64,000 nucleotides of DNA from an uncultured Planctomycetia bacterium (GTDB lineage Bacteria > Planctomycetota > Phycisphaerae > Phycisphaerales > SM1A02). The stretch spans positions 24,411 to 88,410 of the forward strand of contig CALMPF010000070.1 of the NCBI GenBank assembly GCA_937871505.1. The letters run 5' to 3'. Made by a program: the position numbers and the translations under genes. The notes under the pieces were generated by a model. It was not told where the DNA came from, searched no databases, and saw only the letters and a list, made by a program, of their open reading frames with translations. This document shows, piece by piece, positions 37,708 to 46,623 of the stretch; within the stretch, counting starts at the first letter, position 1; each line of letters opens with the position of its first letter.

Positions 37708-39315
37708 ATGAGCACACCCGCCAGGCAGGAGAGCACCACTGGGCAGCGCGCCGCATCGGCGATCTCGCCGACCCGCGCCGAGAACTACGCCGAGTGGTAC
37801 CAGCAGGTCGTCCGCGCCGCCGACCTCGCCGAGACCTCCCCGGTCCGCGGCTGCATGGTCATCAAGCCGTGGGGCTGGGCGATCTGGGAGAACATCCAGC
37901 GCGCCCTCGATGCGATGTTCAAGGAGACCGGACATCGCAACGCGTACTTCCCGCTCTTCATCCCGCTCTCCTTTCTCCAGAAGGAGGCCGATCACGTCGA
38001 GGGCTTCGCCAAGGAGTGCGCCGTCGTGACGCATCACCGGCTCGAGGTCGGCGCGGATGGCAAGCTCGTGCCGGCGCCCTCTGCGGAGCTGGACGAGCCG
38101 CTCATCGTCCGACCGACCTCCGAGACGATCATCGGCGCCTCCTTCGCGAAGTGGGTGCAGAGCTACCGCGATCTGCCGCTGCTCATCAACCAGTGGGCGA
38201 ACGTGGTGCGCTGGGAGATGCGGACGCGCCTCTTTCTCAGGACCGCCGAGTTCCTCTGGCAGGAGGGTCACACGGCGCACGCGACGTCGGAGGAGGCCGT
38301 CGCCGAGACGATGCAGATGCTCGGCGTGTACGCCCGCTTCGCCCGCGACTGGATGGCGATGCCGGTGGTGCAGGGCGAGAAGACCGCGGGCGAGCGCTTC
38401 CCCGGAGCGGTCAACACCTACTCGATCGAGGCGATGATGCAGGACCGCAAGGCGCTCCAGGCCGGGACCAGTCACTTCCTCGGCCAGAACTTCTCCCGCG
38501 CGAGCGAGATCGTCTTCCTGAACGAGCGCAACGAGCAGGCCCACGCGTGGACGACCTCCTGGGGCGTGAGCACGCGCCTCGTCGGCGGGCTGATCATGAC
38601 CCACAGCGACGACGACGGCCTCGTCGTGCCGCCGCGGCTCGCGCCGGCGCACGTCGTCGTCATCCCGGTCGCCCACAAGGCGGAGACCGCCGCGGCGGTG
38701 ACCGAGCACTGTCGGCGCGTCGCGGACGAGCTGCGGCAGCAGCGCTTTGCCGGCGAGCCCGTGCGCGTCGAGCTCGACGCCCGCGACATGCGCGGCGGCG
38801 ACAAGGCGTGGCAGTGGATCAAGCGCGGCGTCCCGGTGCGCGTCGAGATCGGCCCGCGCGACATGGAGGCCGACAGCGTCTTCATGGCCCGCCGCGATCG
38901 GCCGCACAAGGAGAAGTCAGGTGTGCCGCGCGGGGAGTTCGTCGCGGGGATCGCAGCGCTCCTTCAGGAGATCCAGGACGGGATGCTGGCCCGGGCGACG
39001 GCGTTCCGCGACGAGCACACGCGGCGCATCGACGCCCGAGACGAGTTCGACGCGTTCTTCACGCCCAGCCGCGGCGGACGTCCCGGAGACGACGGCGATG
39101 GCGGTGCGGAGGGCGGTCCCACCGAGATTCACGGCGGCTTCGCCCTGAGCCACTTCTGCGGCGACCCTGCCGTCGAGGCGGAGGTGAAGGAGCGGCTCGG
39201 CGTCACCGTGCGCTGCATCCCCCTCGACGGCTTCGGCGGCGGCGACGAGCCCGGGCGCTGCGTGATCACAGGCCGCCCGAGCGAGCGCCGCGTGGTCTGG
39301 GCGAAGTCGTACTGA
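37708..39315 (+). CDS. proS: Prolyl-tRNA synthetase, archaeal/eukaryotic type
   Basis: Class IIa synthetase charging tRNA(Pro). It has 535 residues. It begins SPTRAENYAEWYQQVVRAADLAE and has VRGCMVIKPWGWAIWENIQ. Motif 2 is RTRLFLRTAEFLWQEGHTAHA. The anticodon-binding domain contains HVVVIPVAHK, and the protein ends in WAKSY, a C-terminal Tyr that marks the type-3 (archaeal/eukaryotic-like) form without the INS editing insertion. A short Gly/Asp-rich insert lies before the zinc-binding-like tail. The ATG at 37708 precedes the conserved start; an upstream ATG at 37666 is possible. Confidence 0.97.
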   Translation: MSTPARQESTTGQRAASAISPTRAENYAEWYQQVVRAADLAETSPVRGCMVIKPWGWAIWENIQRALDAMFKETGHRNAYFPLFIPLSFLQKEADHVEGFAKECAVVTHHRLEVGADGKLVPAPSAELDEPLIVRPTSETIIGASFAKWVQSYRDLPLLINQWANVVRWEMRTRLFLRTAEFLWQEGHTAHATSEEAVAETMQMLGVYARFARDWMAMPVVQGEKTAGERFPGAVNTYSIEAMMQDRKALQAGTSHFLGQNFSRASEIVFLNERNEQAHAWTTSWGVSTRLVGGLIMTHSDDDGLVVPPRLAPAHVVVIPVAHKAETAAAVTEHCRRVADELRQQRFAGEPVRVELDARDMRGGDKAWQWIKRGVPVRVEIGPRDMEADSVFMARRDRPHKEKSGVPRGEFVAGIAALLQEIQDGMLARATAFRDEHTRRIDARDEFDAFFTPSRGGRPGDDGDGGAEGGPTEIHGGFALSHFCGDPAVEAEVKERLGVTVRCIPLDGFGGGDEPGRCVITGRPSERRVVWAKSY

Positions 39316-39540
39316 CGCGCTGCGGCCGGATGCCGGGGCAGGACCCGTGATCCGCGCGACGGCGCGTGCCGCCGCCCGGCGCCGCCCGGCGTCGACCGGG
39401 CCTCCGCGGCGCCGCTTGGCGATCCCGCGAGCGCCCCTTCGTTCCGCCGCCCATCCGCTCCTGCCGCAGCCTCCGAATGCGGCCCGGGAGCGCACGCCAC
39501 CGGCGCCGCGGCCCCGGACCCCGGCTGCGCACTTCCCGAG

Positions 39541-40698
39541 TCACGCGGCGATCGGCGCTCCGCAGCTCGTCCAGCGGCGCACCAGGAGCGGCCACGCCGA
39601 GAGGAGCGCTCCCGCGACGACCGCGAAGCCGATCTCGTGGATGCGGCTCGGCCACGTCGGGAGGGACCAGATGGCCCACGCGATTCTCCCGAACGTCGCG
39701 AGCGCGAGAAGGACCAGCGTCACCTGCGCCCACGTGCGCAGATGGTCGACGCCGACGGCGCGGCGGCGAAGCAGGTCGATGCCGGCGGAGAGCTTCCACG
39801 CGAAGAGGATGCCCACGAACGAGCCCACGCCCGCGAGAGGCACCAGGACTTCCGTCGAGGAGGTCGCCGCGGCGACGCAGAGGGCGATGCCGACCACGAC
39901 GCCGACGGCGCCGAGACCGGTGGAGACGCCGGCGACGAGCGGGGTCCAGATGGTCGGATCCTCCGCGAGCCGCAGCGAGCGGTGGGGGTGGCCGGCCCGC
40001 TGCGACCAGCGGCGCCCGCCGAGGGCGTGGGCGCCGCACGCGGGGCAGGAGAGCGCCTCGGTCAGCATCGGAGTGCCGCACTCGGTGCAGAGCAGCGAGC
40101 AGCCCTCGGCGTGCAGGCGGCCGGCGACGCTCGTCCAGCCCGCGCTGAGCGAGGCGGTGCACTCTGCGGAGCGAAGCGGGGAGTCGTCGGAGATCACGAA
40201 GTCGTCAATGGAGAGCGGTGCATCCGCAGGGTTCGCAGCGTTGCGCCGCGCCGGATCGGAAATCGCCGAGGAAGGTGCTGCGGGGATCGCGATCGGCCGT
40301 CCGGCCTGCTTCGCGGCGAGAGCGCGCCGGAAGCAGGGCATGCAGAAGTAGCGTCCCTTGGTGTCCTTGGTGCGGCCGATGTCCGAGCAGTCGCACCCGC
40401 AGAGGATGCAGCGCCGAGCGGGGCTCGTCGCGGCAGGCCGCGCGGTGATCGGCGAAGCCTCGACGGCGACTTTCAGGGCCGGGGAGCTGCGTGCGCTCGC
40501 GGGAGCTGCGACCTCCGCGGAGACGCCCGAGGTCAGCCCGGGATCGTCGATCCGGGTCTCGCCCGCGGCGTCGAACGCCGCGTCGAGCGTGAGGTCCTGT
40601 CCGTGGTCGACCGGGAAACCGTCGGAGCGGTCGAGTGCATGCTCGCGCGTTCGCCGAGCGCCGGTGTGCGTGTCACTGTGATGCTGGTCGCGTGTCAT
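39541..40698 (-). CDS. Zinc-ribbon membrane protein, unknown
   Basis: A 385-residue protein. Residues 1-95 are low complexity. A first Cys cluster follows (CILCGCDC, then CMPC, about 25 residues apart), then a linker. A second zinc-ribbon-like motif is CTECGTPM followed by CPACGAHALGG. The C-terminal 150 residues hold four hydrophobic helices (LVAGVSTGLGAVGVVVGIALCVA and the helices after it). Soluble zinc-binding N-terminus plus membrane C-terminus is a common planctomycete arrangement with no known function. Its ATG is only one of several candidates. It is convergent with proS. Confidence 0.6.
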   Translation of the reverse strand: MTRDQHHSDTHTGARRTREHALDRSDGFPVDHGQDLTLDAAFDAAGETRIDDPGLTSGVSAEVAAPASARSSPALKVAVEASPITARPAATSPARRCILCGCDCSDIGRTKDTKGRYFCMPCFRRALAAKQAGRPIAIPAAPSSAISDPARRNAANPADAPLSIDDFVISDDSPLRSAECTASLSAGWTSVAGRLHAEGCSLLCTECGTPMLTEALSCPACGAHALGGRRWSQRAGHPHRSLRLAEDPTIWTPLVAGVSTGLGAVGVVVGIALCVAAATSSTEVLVPLAGVGSFVGILFAWKLSAGIDLLRRRAVGVDHLRTWAQVTLVLLALATFGRIAWAIWSLPTWPSRIHEIGFAVVAGALLSAWPLLVRRWTSCGAPIAA

Positions 40699-41460
40699 GC
40701 TGCCCCCTGACTCGGCGCGAGTCGGCGCCGCGTGCGATGTGCGCTCTCGCTCTTCCGGACGCTCTGACGGGGCTTCGGTCAAGGAGCCCCGCCGCTGTCG
40801 AAGGACTCTCACCTCGCCTCTCAACTTCCGTGCGACCGGAACTCGGTGCTCCCTCGTTCGATGCACACGGCACGGAGTCGTTCCCTCGCCGCGCTCATCC
40901 GACTCCAATCCGTTCTCATCCGCTCTCGATCGGCTTCCATCCGCCTCTGCTCGCGCGGCGGCCTCGGGAGGGTTCATTCGTCGGCGATCACCGCTTCCGA
41001 GCGCTCCGCAGGGCACCGGTCTCGGACCGGCTTGCGATGGGGTGAAGGAGCGCTGCCGTCCTCCAACGCCGCATGCTTCGAGTTCTTGCCCCCGCACTTT
41101 CGCGCACTCGTGTCGACTCGGCCGCCTGAAGTGTCGAGACCGCCGCGCGCGTGCAGCCGCGGCCTCCCCGGGTCCTCTCCCGGAGGGGTGCGGGCCAAGC
41201 GACGTGGACGCCGCCCTTCTTGAAGGTGCGCTGCGACGTCGCGCGGTGCGCGCGACTTCCAGAAATTGTGCACAAACCCGCGGGCGGCAGCTCCGGCGAT
41301 GGCACCCCGAGCCGCTCGGCTGCGCCCTTGCTTGCGACGTGTCGCGGCGGACCGCGCACGGCCCTCGATGCGCGTCCCCGATGACGGCAACGCCGATCCC
41401 CGCGGCCGTCGATCGGCTTCCCGCGTCCTTCACCCTCTTCGCACACCGATCACACACCAC
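40699..41460. other. 762-bp intergenic region, no gene seen
   Basis: Between divergent genes. A 21-bp-periodic ATCCG-rich stretch occurs near 40905-40950 and a less GC-rich spot (CAGAAATTGTGCACAAAC) near 41262-41279. The frames are low complexity. I find no clear promoter for the 41461 gene. Confidence 0.5.
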
Positions 41461-42150
41461 ATGAACCGAACCCGTTCGATCTCCCTTCTCGGTCACGCCG
41501 CGCTCGGCCTCGGGCTCGCCGTCGCCGGGGGACTCCACGCGACCACCTGCTGCATCAGCGGCGGGTGCACCACCGTGCTGTCGCCCGGCGAGTGCGTCGC
41601 CTTCGGCGGCACCGTGATCTCGGCCTCCAACTGCGATGGTCAGCCCTGCGCCCTTCTCGCCTGCCCCGGCATCGGAAGCTGCTACGAGGTCCACGGCCCA
41701 CCCGGGTGCTCGGACGCCGCCTGCTGCGAGGCGATCTGCACCGCCGACCCGTTCTGCTGCACGACGACGTGGGATGCCCTCTGCGTCGACGCTGCGTGGC
41801 TGGGCTGCGCGGGGTGCGGGGCCCCCGGCGCGAACTCCTGCTTCCAGCCGCACGCGGGAACCGGATGCAGCGTCTCGTCGTGCTGTCAGGTCGTCTGCGC
41901 CGCGGATCCCTTCTGCTGCGCCACGATGTGGGACACGATCTGCGTCGGCAAGGCGTTCGCGATGTGCTGCTCACCCACGTGCTTCGGCGACCTCGATGGC
42001 AACCTCGCGGTCGACGGCGCCGATCTCGGCATCCTGCTCGCAAGCTGGGGCCCCGGTCCGGGCTGCGCTGACCTCGACGGCAACGGGATCGTCGACGGCG
42101 CCGATCTCGGCGTCCTGCTCTCCCGCTTCGGACTGTTCTGCGTCAACTGA
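41461..42150 (+). CDS. Secreted two-module Cys-rich dockerin protein
   Basis: A 229-residue exported protein. The signal peptide is RTRSISLLGHAALGLGLAVA with cleavage near residue 27. A short Cys-rich stretch precedes two copies of the 44-residue nine-cysteine module near residues 72 and 126. These carry CCEAICTADPFCC with WDALCV, and CCQVVCAADPFCC with WDTICV. Two dockerin/EF-hand-like motifs end the protein ([13 protein letters not shown] and VDGADLGVLLSRF). It is the simplest member of this family in the window, and could serve as a model for what the module does. Its partner is unknown. Confidence 0.88.
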   Translation: MNRTRSISLLGHAALGLGLAVAGGLHATTCCISGGCTTVLSPGECVAFGGTVISASNCDGQPCALLACPGIGSCYEVHGPPGCSDAACCEAICTADPFCCTTTWDALCVDAAWLGCAGCGAPGANSCFQPHAGTGCSVSSCCQVVCAADPFCCATMWDTICVGKAFAMCCSPTCFGDLDGNLAVDGADLGILLASWGPGPGCADLDGNGIVDGADLGVLLSRFGLFCVN

Positions 42151-42186
42151 TGCGAACGCGGCGTCGAATCCGCGAGCGGTCGCCGA

Positions 42187-42780
42187 TCAGCTCCGCTCGC
42201 TCGCCAGATGCTCATCCCACCGCGTCTTGAGCGCATGGGGGACGTTCACGAGATCGAGGAGCTTCCCGACCATGAAGTCGACGAGATCCTCGATGCGCTT
42301 CGGCATCAGGTAGAACCCCGGCGCCAGCGGCGCCACGATCGCACCGGCTTCGGTGACGCGGCGCATGTTCTCCAGGTCGATCATCGAGAGCGGGCTCTCG
42401 CGGTGGGCGATCACCAGCCGCCGTCGCTCCTTGAGCGTCACGGACGCCGCGCGCTGCACGAGGTTGTCGGTGATCCCCGCGGCGATCTTCGCCAGGGAGT
42501 TCGCCGAGCAGGGCACGACGATCATGCCGTCGTGGAGGAACGACCCGCTTCCGAGCGCGGCGCCGACGTCGTTCTCGGGGTGGATCGTCAGCAGCTCGCC
42601 GCGGCCCCCGGTCAGCTCGTCGGGATCGAGGCGCTTCATGCCCAGCTCGTCGAAGAGAAGCCGCCGACCGTGCGCCGAGCAGGCGAGGTGAATCTCGACC
42701 TCGGCGGCCGCGAGGCATTCGATCGTGCGGACTGCGTAGGGAGCGCCGCTGGCGCCGGTGATGCCGATGACGATGCGCAT
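42187..42780 (-). CDS. ubiX: Flavin prenyltransferase UbiX
   Basis: Makes prenylated FMN, the cofactor of UbiD-type decarboxylases. It has 197 residues, the family length. It begins MRIVIGITGASGAPYAVRTIE, with GSGSFLHDGMIVVPCSANSLAKIAAGITDNLVQRAASVTLKERR in the middle. The conserved HRESPLSMIDLENM follows, and GAIVAPLAPGFYLMP closes the fold. No ubiD gene is in the window. It is convergent with the 41461 gene (36-bp gap) and divergent from the WxD operon. Confidence 0.97.
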   Translation of the reverse strand: MRIVIGITGASGAPYAVRTIECLAAAEVEIHLACSAHGRRLLFDELGMKRLDPDELTGGRGELLTIHPENDVGAALGSGSFLHDGMIVVPCSANSLAKIAAGITDNLVQRAASVTLKERRRLVIAHRESPLSMIDLENMRRVTEAGAIVAPLAPGFYLMPKRIEDLVDFMVGKLLDLVNVPHALKTRWDEHLASERS

Positions 42781-43090
42781 GGGGGGGATCCGGCCGATCC
42801 GTTCGCGATCGGCGGCGGGGCTTCGCCGGGAACCACGGCGGTGGATTCCCGCACCGACGTTGCCGCGTCTGCCGCAGCGCCGAGGCCGGCAGCTCTGGCG
42901 CCCGCCGTGCCGACGCCCTCAGCGCCGAGTCCTGCGGTGCAGCGGCGGCTTCGCGGCGCCCTCGCGATCGCTCCATGGCGCGAGCGGGCGACGCTACCGT
43001 AGGAGCACCGTCCACGCGGCCCGACCACGCCCCCCGTCGAACTGCTCACGGCCGGTGCGAGCCCCGTGCGCCGAGAGCGAGCCCACTCCC
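42781..43090. other. 310-bp divergent promoter region
   Basis: Between ubiX and the WxD operon. A TACCGT hexamer at 42995-43000 resembles the other -10 boxes in this window but would leave a leader of about 83 nt before the ATG at 43091. I found no gene here. Confidence 0.4.
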
Positions 43091-43363
43091 ATGTCCAAGG
43101 CCGTCGTCGATCCTGCCGAGCTCCGCCGCTTCGCCCACGATCTGAAACGCTTCAACGACACGCTCCACGGCCAGATGTCCGTGCTCCACGGACGGCTGGT
43201 CGGGCTCGGTCAGACGTGGCGCGACCAGGAGAACCAGAAGTTCACCGAGGAGTTCGAGCAGACCACCAAGGTGCTCTCGCGCTTCATCGACCTCTCGCAG
43301 AAGCACATTCCCTTCCTCGTCCGCAAGGCGGAGCGGATCGAGGAGTACCTCAAGCAGCGCTGA
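43091..43363 (+). CDS. Small helical WxD protein, WXG100/ESAT-6-like
   Basis: A 90-residue, entirely helical protein. A central turn at residues 35-42 (GLGQTWRD) separates two helices, the layout of WXG100 proteins, but with WxD in place of WxG. The helices are ELRRFAHDLKRFNDTLHGQMSVLHGRL and NQKFTEEFEQTTKVLSRFIDLSQKHIPFLV. It is the first gene of a three-gene operon with a coiled-coil protein and another WxD protein. No FtsK/EssC-type secretion ATPase is in the window. Assignment to type VII-like export is inference from size and layout only. Confidence 0.65.
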   Translation: MSKAVVDPAELRRFAHDLKRFNDTLHGQMSVLHGRLVGLGQTWRDQENQKFTEEFEQTTKVLSRFIDLSQKHIPFLVRKAERIEEYLKQR

Positions 43364-43373
43364 GAGCCCCGCG

Positions 43374-43946
43374 ATGGCCATCGGAGCCAATGTCGCCGAC
43401 TTCGACGCCCTCCGCGCCGCCCGCGCGGCGTTCATCGAGTTTGTCGAGGATGCCGCGCTCTCTCTGACCGAGGCGCACGCCGACGTGACCAAGACCCGCG
43501 CCTGGCTTCAGTACGACCGCGTCGGCCACTGGCAGCACGCGGTCAAGAAGCGGCATGAGAAGGTGCAGCAGGCCAAGAGCGAGCTGGTCAGGGCGCAGCT
43601 TCAGTCGCGGGACGAGCGCCCCTCCTGCGTGCTCGAGCGGAAGGCGCTGGTCAAGGCGCAGGAGGCGCTTGCCGAGGCGGAGGGGAAGCTCGTCGCGTGC
43701 AGGCGCTCGATGGTCCTGCTCGATCGCGAGGGACTGCTCTTCAAGGCCGCCCTCTCGGGCTTCTCGACGACCGTCGAGGTCGATCTCCCGCGGGTCGTCG
43801 CCCACATCGACCGGTTGATGGAGACGCTCGAGAAGTACGTCTCGATCGCGGCGCCGAGGGGAGGGGCCTCCGCCGGTGCGGGACCAGCGCCCAGATCGGG
43901 CGGCACCCCCGCCGCCGGAAGCGATCGCGGGGAGGGCGCGCCGTGA
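43374..43946 (+). CDS. Coiled-coil protein of the WxD operon
   Basis: A 190-residue protein of unknown function, 10 bp downstream of the first WxD gene. A long charged helix (KKRHEKVQQAKSELVRAQ) continues with RKALVKAQEALAEAEGKLVACRR, typical of a coiled-coil hairpin. A tail of Gly/Ser/Ala/Pro begins near residue 162. It has no signal peptide or membrane segment. The stop overlaps the next GTG start (GTGA), so the third gene depends on its translation. Confidence 0.7.
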   Translation: MAIGANVADFDALRAARAAFIEFVEDAALSLTEAHADVTKTRAWLQYDRVGHWQHAVKKRHEKVQQAKSELVRAQLQSRDERPSCVLERKALVKAQEALAEAEGKLVACRRSMVLLDREGLLFKAALSGFSTTVEVDLPRVVAHIDRLMETLEKYVSIAAPRGGASAGAGPAPRSGGTPAAGSDRGEGAP

Positions 43947-44155
43947 GCGTCGGCGTCAGCAGGACCAAGCTCCTCGGATCGATGAAGGATCTCCAGCTCC
44001 GCTGGTCCCGCATCCGCGAACGCTGGAACGACGAGGCCTCGGCGCACATCGAGGAGTCGGTGATCGGCCCCCTCGAACCCCGCCTCCGCGCCGCGGTGAC
44101 GGCGATGGAGAAGATGAGCCAGATCCTCCAGCGCGTGAGGAAGGACTGCGAGTAG
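43943..44155 (+). CDS. Second small WxD helical protein
   Basis: A 70-residue helical protein started by the GTG at 43943, which overlaps the previous stop. The segment WNDEASAHIEESV aligns with WRDQENQKFTEEF of the first protein (W-x-D-x5-[FI]-x-E), and a helix follows in both. This suggests the two small proteins are distant relatives and may form a heterodimer, as ESAT-6/CFP-10 do. I do not recognise it as a named family. Confidence 0.65.
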   Translation: MSVGVSRTKLLGSMKDLQLRWSRIRERWNDEASAHIEESVIGPLEPRLRAAVTAMEKMSQILQRVRKDCE

Positions 44156-44681
44156 CGAGGATTGGCGCGAGAGGGAGGGGGCGAGAGGGGTGGCGCGACG
44201 GGAGTGGTGCGAGGGAACTCGGACGAGGGAACTCGAACGAGGAGTCAGGAGCGACGGTGCGCTGGAGTGCGCGGGTCTCGCTCTCGCGGTGGCGCGCTTC
44301 CGTGGAGCGCGGACGCCTCGCCCGCGGCGTCGGACTGGGTCGTCAAAGCGGTTCATGAACTGGTCCGTGAACTGGTCCGTGAACTGGTTCGTGGACTGGT
44401 TGGTGGAGTGGCTCGTGGACTGGTTGGTGGACTGGGTCGTTGCACTGGTTCGTCGGGGCGGTTCGTCGACCGGCCATCAGCCTCATCGGGAATCCGCGCC
44501 GTCCCGCCGGAGCCGATGCGGGGCGGGGCGCCGCAGCGACGCCGCGTTCCGGGATTTCGATCGACGGAGCACGATCCGCGAGTTAGCCTTCTCCCAGCGG
44601 CCCGACAGGTCTTCCAGGCAGGAGGCGAGCGAACTCGCCCGTCTGTCGAACATCGGACGGTGCCCACTTCGGGAGACTCGC
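44156..44681. other. 526-bp intergenic region with a 12-bp array
   Basis: Downstream of the WxD operon. The main feature is the 12-bp array at 44352-44435. GAGAGGG-rich and AACTCGGACGAGGG-type short repeats lie near 44160-44245. I call no gene. Confidence 0.55.
44352..44435 (+). repeat. 12-bp tandem array, seven units
   Basis: Units of the TCCGTGAACTGG type at 12-bp steps from 44352, progressively diverging to TTGGTGGACTGG. In one plus frame they would encode WSVN/WLVD tetrapeptides with Trp every four residues, but that frame has no identifiable start or partner sequence. Confidence 0.85.
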
Positions 44682-45060
44682 ATGACCATCAACCTCGCTC
44701 GGACCCCGGCCTCGCTGCCTCGCTGCATCGCCGGAGGTCTTCCCGGCGATCGCGAAGGACGGCGTCGTCGTCAATCCGAACTCGTTGTTCAACGGCCCCC
44801 ATCTGTCGGACGAGCTCACGAGCATCCGCAACGATGGAACCGTGATCGGCAGATGTGTCACCTCGGGATGCGCGATGATCCACAAGCCCCTCGGCGCGCC
44901 CGGAGATCTCGATTGCGACGGCGTTGTCGGCCCCGCGGACCTGGCTGCGCTGCTCGGGCTCTGGGGCAGCGCCGATCCCGCTGCGGACCTCGACGGCGAT
45001 GGCGTGGTCGGAGGAGAGGACCTGGGCATCCTGCTGAGTGCGTGGAGCGTCAAGCCGTAG
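44682..45060 (+). pseudogene. Frameshifted or truncated dockerin-type protein
   Basis: An ATG at 44682 opens MTINLARTPASLPRCIAG, which looks like the start of an export signal, but this frame soon becomes Arg-rich nonsense. The neighbouring frame is open from 44686. It carries EVFPAIAKDGVVVNPNSL and then two dockerin-like motifs (PADLAALLGLWG, EDLGILLSAW) before the stop at 45060. A one-base shift near 44720 plus loss of most of the protein body would explain this. The alternative is a short intact protein starting at the TTG at 44785, but the missing signal peptide argues against it. Confidence 0.5.
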
Positions 45061-45744
45061 CGGTCCGCAATGAGGGCGGTCGAGGTCGCGCGTCGGCGGG
45101 CTGCGGATTCCGCGTGATGCACCGCGAGGCCCGGGGGGTGCGAGGCAGGATGCGTCAGTCATGTTGCGGGCCGACTTCGTGCGACGCCCGCTGAGCGCCA
45201 GGGATTCCCGGCGCAGGATGCGTCGACCGCCACGCGGCCGAGGAGCTCCTGCGACGGAGCGAAGGCGGGCTGGTGTGCGCGCCCCTCGTCACCGCTCCGG
45301 CGAGCCGAGCGGCAAGCGCGCTCAGAGGTGCCCCAATGGTGCGTGTCGAGTCTGCGACCCTCACCGAGCATGCGGGGTCGGGCTGCCTTGAACACTCCAG
45401 CGCCCCTTGTCTTCTGCTGCGGTCTCCCGAAGCGGCGTTTCACGGCGTCGAAGCTCGCGTCCGGGGATCGAAGGCCCGCAGCGGTCGGAGCGCAGGTTCG
45501 CCCAGGGATCCCCGCCGCAGGCCGCCCGATCCCGACCAGCCGGTTCGATGGTCTGCGACGCACCGCGGCAACGAGGGCGTCCCCGCTCCGGTGGTGCCCC
45601 CCGCGCTCCAGCGGCTCCGGCGCCGATGGAGCTCCGACGCCCTCGTCCATGCCGTCCCTCGGCAGGCTGCCTCCGCCGGACGCTGATCTCCCGCCTTCCT
45701 CCGCCGCCGGAGATCCCTCCGACGCCGGTTCCTCGCTCGGTACC
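45061..45744. other. 684-bp intergenic region with a dispersed repeat
   Basis: Between the dockerin remnant and the FKBP-type gene. A full inverted copy of the dispersed repeat lies at 45388-45505. The frames here are shadows without conserved content. TACCAT at 45741-45746 overlaps the next start. Confidence 0.55.
45388..45505 (-). repeat. Full copy of the dispersed repeat, minus strand
   Basis: On the minus strand the order is a GCCCGCAGC region, CTTCGACGCCGTGAAACG, CCGCTTCGGGAGACCGCAGC, and AAGGGGCGCTGGAGTGTTCA. It matches the copy at 28222-28332 over its whole length with scattered differences. Confidence 0.8.
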
Positions 45745-46623
45745 ATGTCGGCGATGTCACCTCCTCCTGCGCCTCGATCGACCGCGTTGTGGTCCCGCCC
45801 GTCGTCGATGCTCCTGCTCGTCGGGAGCGCTCTTGTCGCGGGTGCTGCGGTGGCGCTGGCCACGGCCGATCGTGCGGCGGATTCGGGCGGGGCCGCTGCG
45901 CGCGGGAGCGCTGCCGCCCCGGTCGCTGCCGCCCCGGTCTCAAGTACCGAGGATCGCGCTCTTCTCTCCTACGGCGTCGGCTTCGACCTCGGTCGCCGCG
46001 CTCGCGAGGGCTTCGTCGCCGATGGTGTCGATGCCGACCGGGAGCTGGTCATCCGCGGCTTCGCCGATGCCCTGGCCGCCAAGCCCAGCGCCTACGACGA
46101 CGACGAGATCCAGCGCGTGCTCCGCGCGGTGCATCGCGAAATGCTCGCGCGGGCCGCAACCGAGCGGATGCGGCATGACGCGGCCTTCCGTCAGTTCGTC
46201 GAGGAGGCCGCAGCGCGCAGCGCCGACGCGCTCGCGGCGTTCGGTGCGCTCCCCGAGGTCAAGCCGCTCAACGACGGCATTCTCGGCCGCCGGTCCCAGA
46301 CGGGGAGCGGCCCGTCGGTCGGCGACGCGCGGCACGTCAGGGCAACCTGGCTGGTGAAGCGATCCGACGGCGTCGATGTAGACCAGGGCGCAGCGGTCGT
46401 CGAGGTGCGCAGCCTGCTCCCGGCGATCGCCCGCGCCATCGCGGTGATGAACGTCGGCGACCGCTGGACGCTCGGCGTTCCGCCTGCGGCCGGCTACGGC
46501 CTCGGCGGCGATCCGCCGCGGATCGGCCCCAACGAGACGCTGTTCGCCGAGATCGGCATCGAGGAGATCGTCTCCGATGCAGCGGCCAGCGAAGCCGCTC
46601 CGCGGAAGGAGGGTTCGCGATGA
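45745..46623 (+). CDS. Exported FKBP-family protein, probably inactive
   Basis: A 292-residue protein with an N-terminal membrane or signal helix (SSMLLLVGSALVAGAAVALATA). A helical FKBP_N-type dimerisation domain follows near residues 70-175 (LLSYGVGFDLGRRAREGF and EIQRVLRAVHREM). A C-terminal FKBP-like barrel follows (VRATWLVKRSDG, MNVGDRWTLGVPPAAGYGLGG, ETLFAEIGIEEI). The usual VIPGW active-site segment is replaced by LLPAI and the HYTG segment is also lost. The isomerase centre therefore appears missing, leaving a possible chaperone role. The next gene overlaps it (ATGA), indicating an operon. Confidence 0.75.
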   Translation: MSAMSPPPAPRSTALWSRPSSMLLLVGSALVAGAAVALATADRAADSGGAAARGSAAAPVAAAPVSSTEDRALLSYGVGFDLGRRAREGFVADGVDADRELVIRGFADALAAKPSAYDDDEIQRVLRAVHREMLARAATERMRHDAAFRQFVEEAAARSADALAAFGALPEVKPLNDGILGRRSQTGSGPSVGDARHVRATWLVKRSDGVDVDQGAAVVEVRSLLPAIARAIAVMNVGDRWTLGVPPAAGYGLGGDPPRIGPNETLFAEIGIEEIVSDAAASEAAPRKEGSR

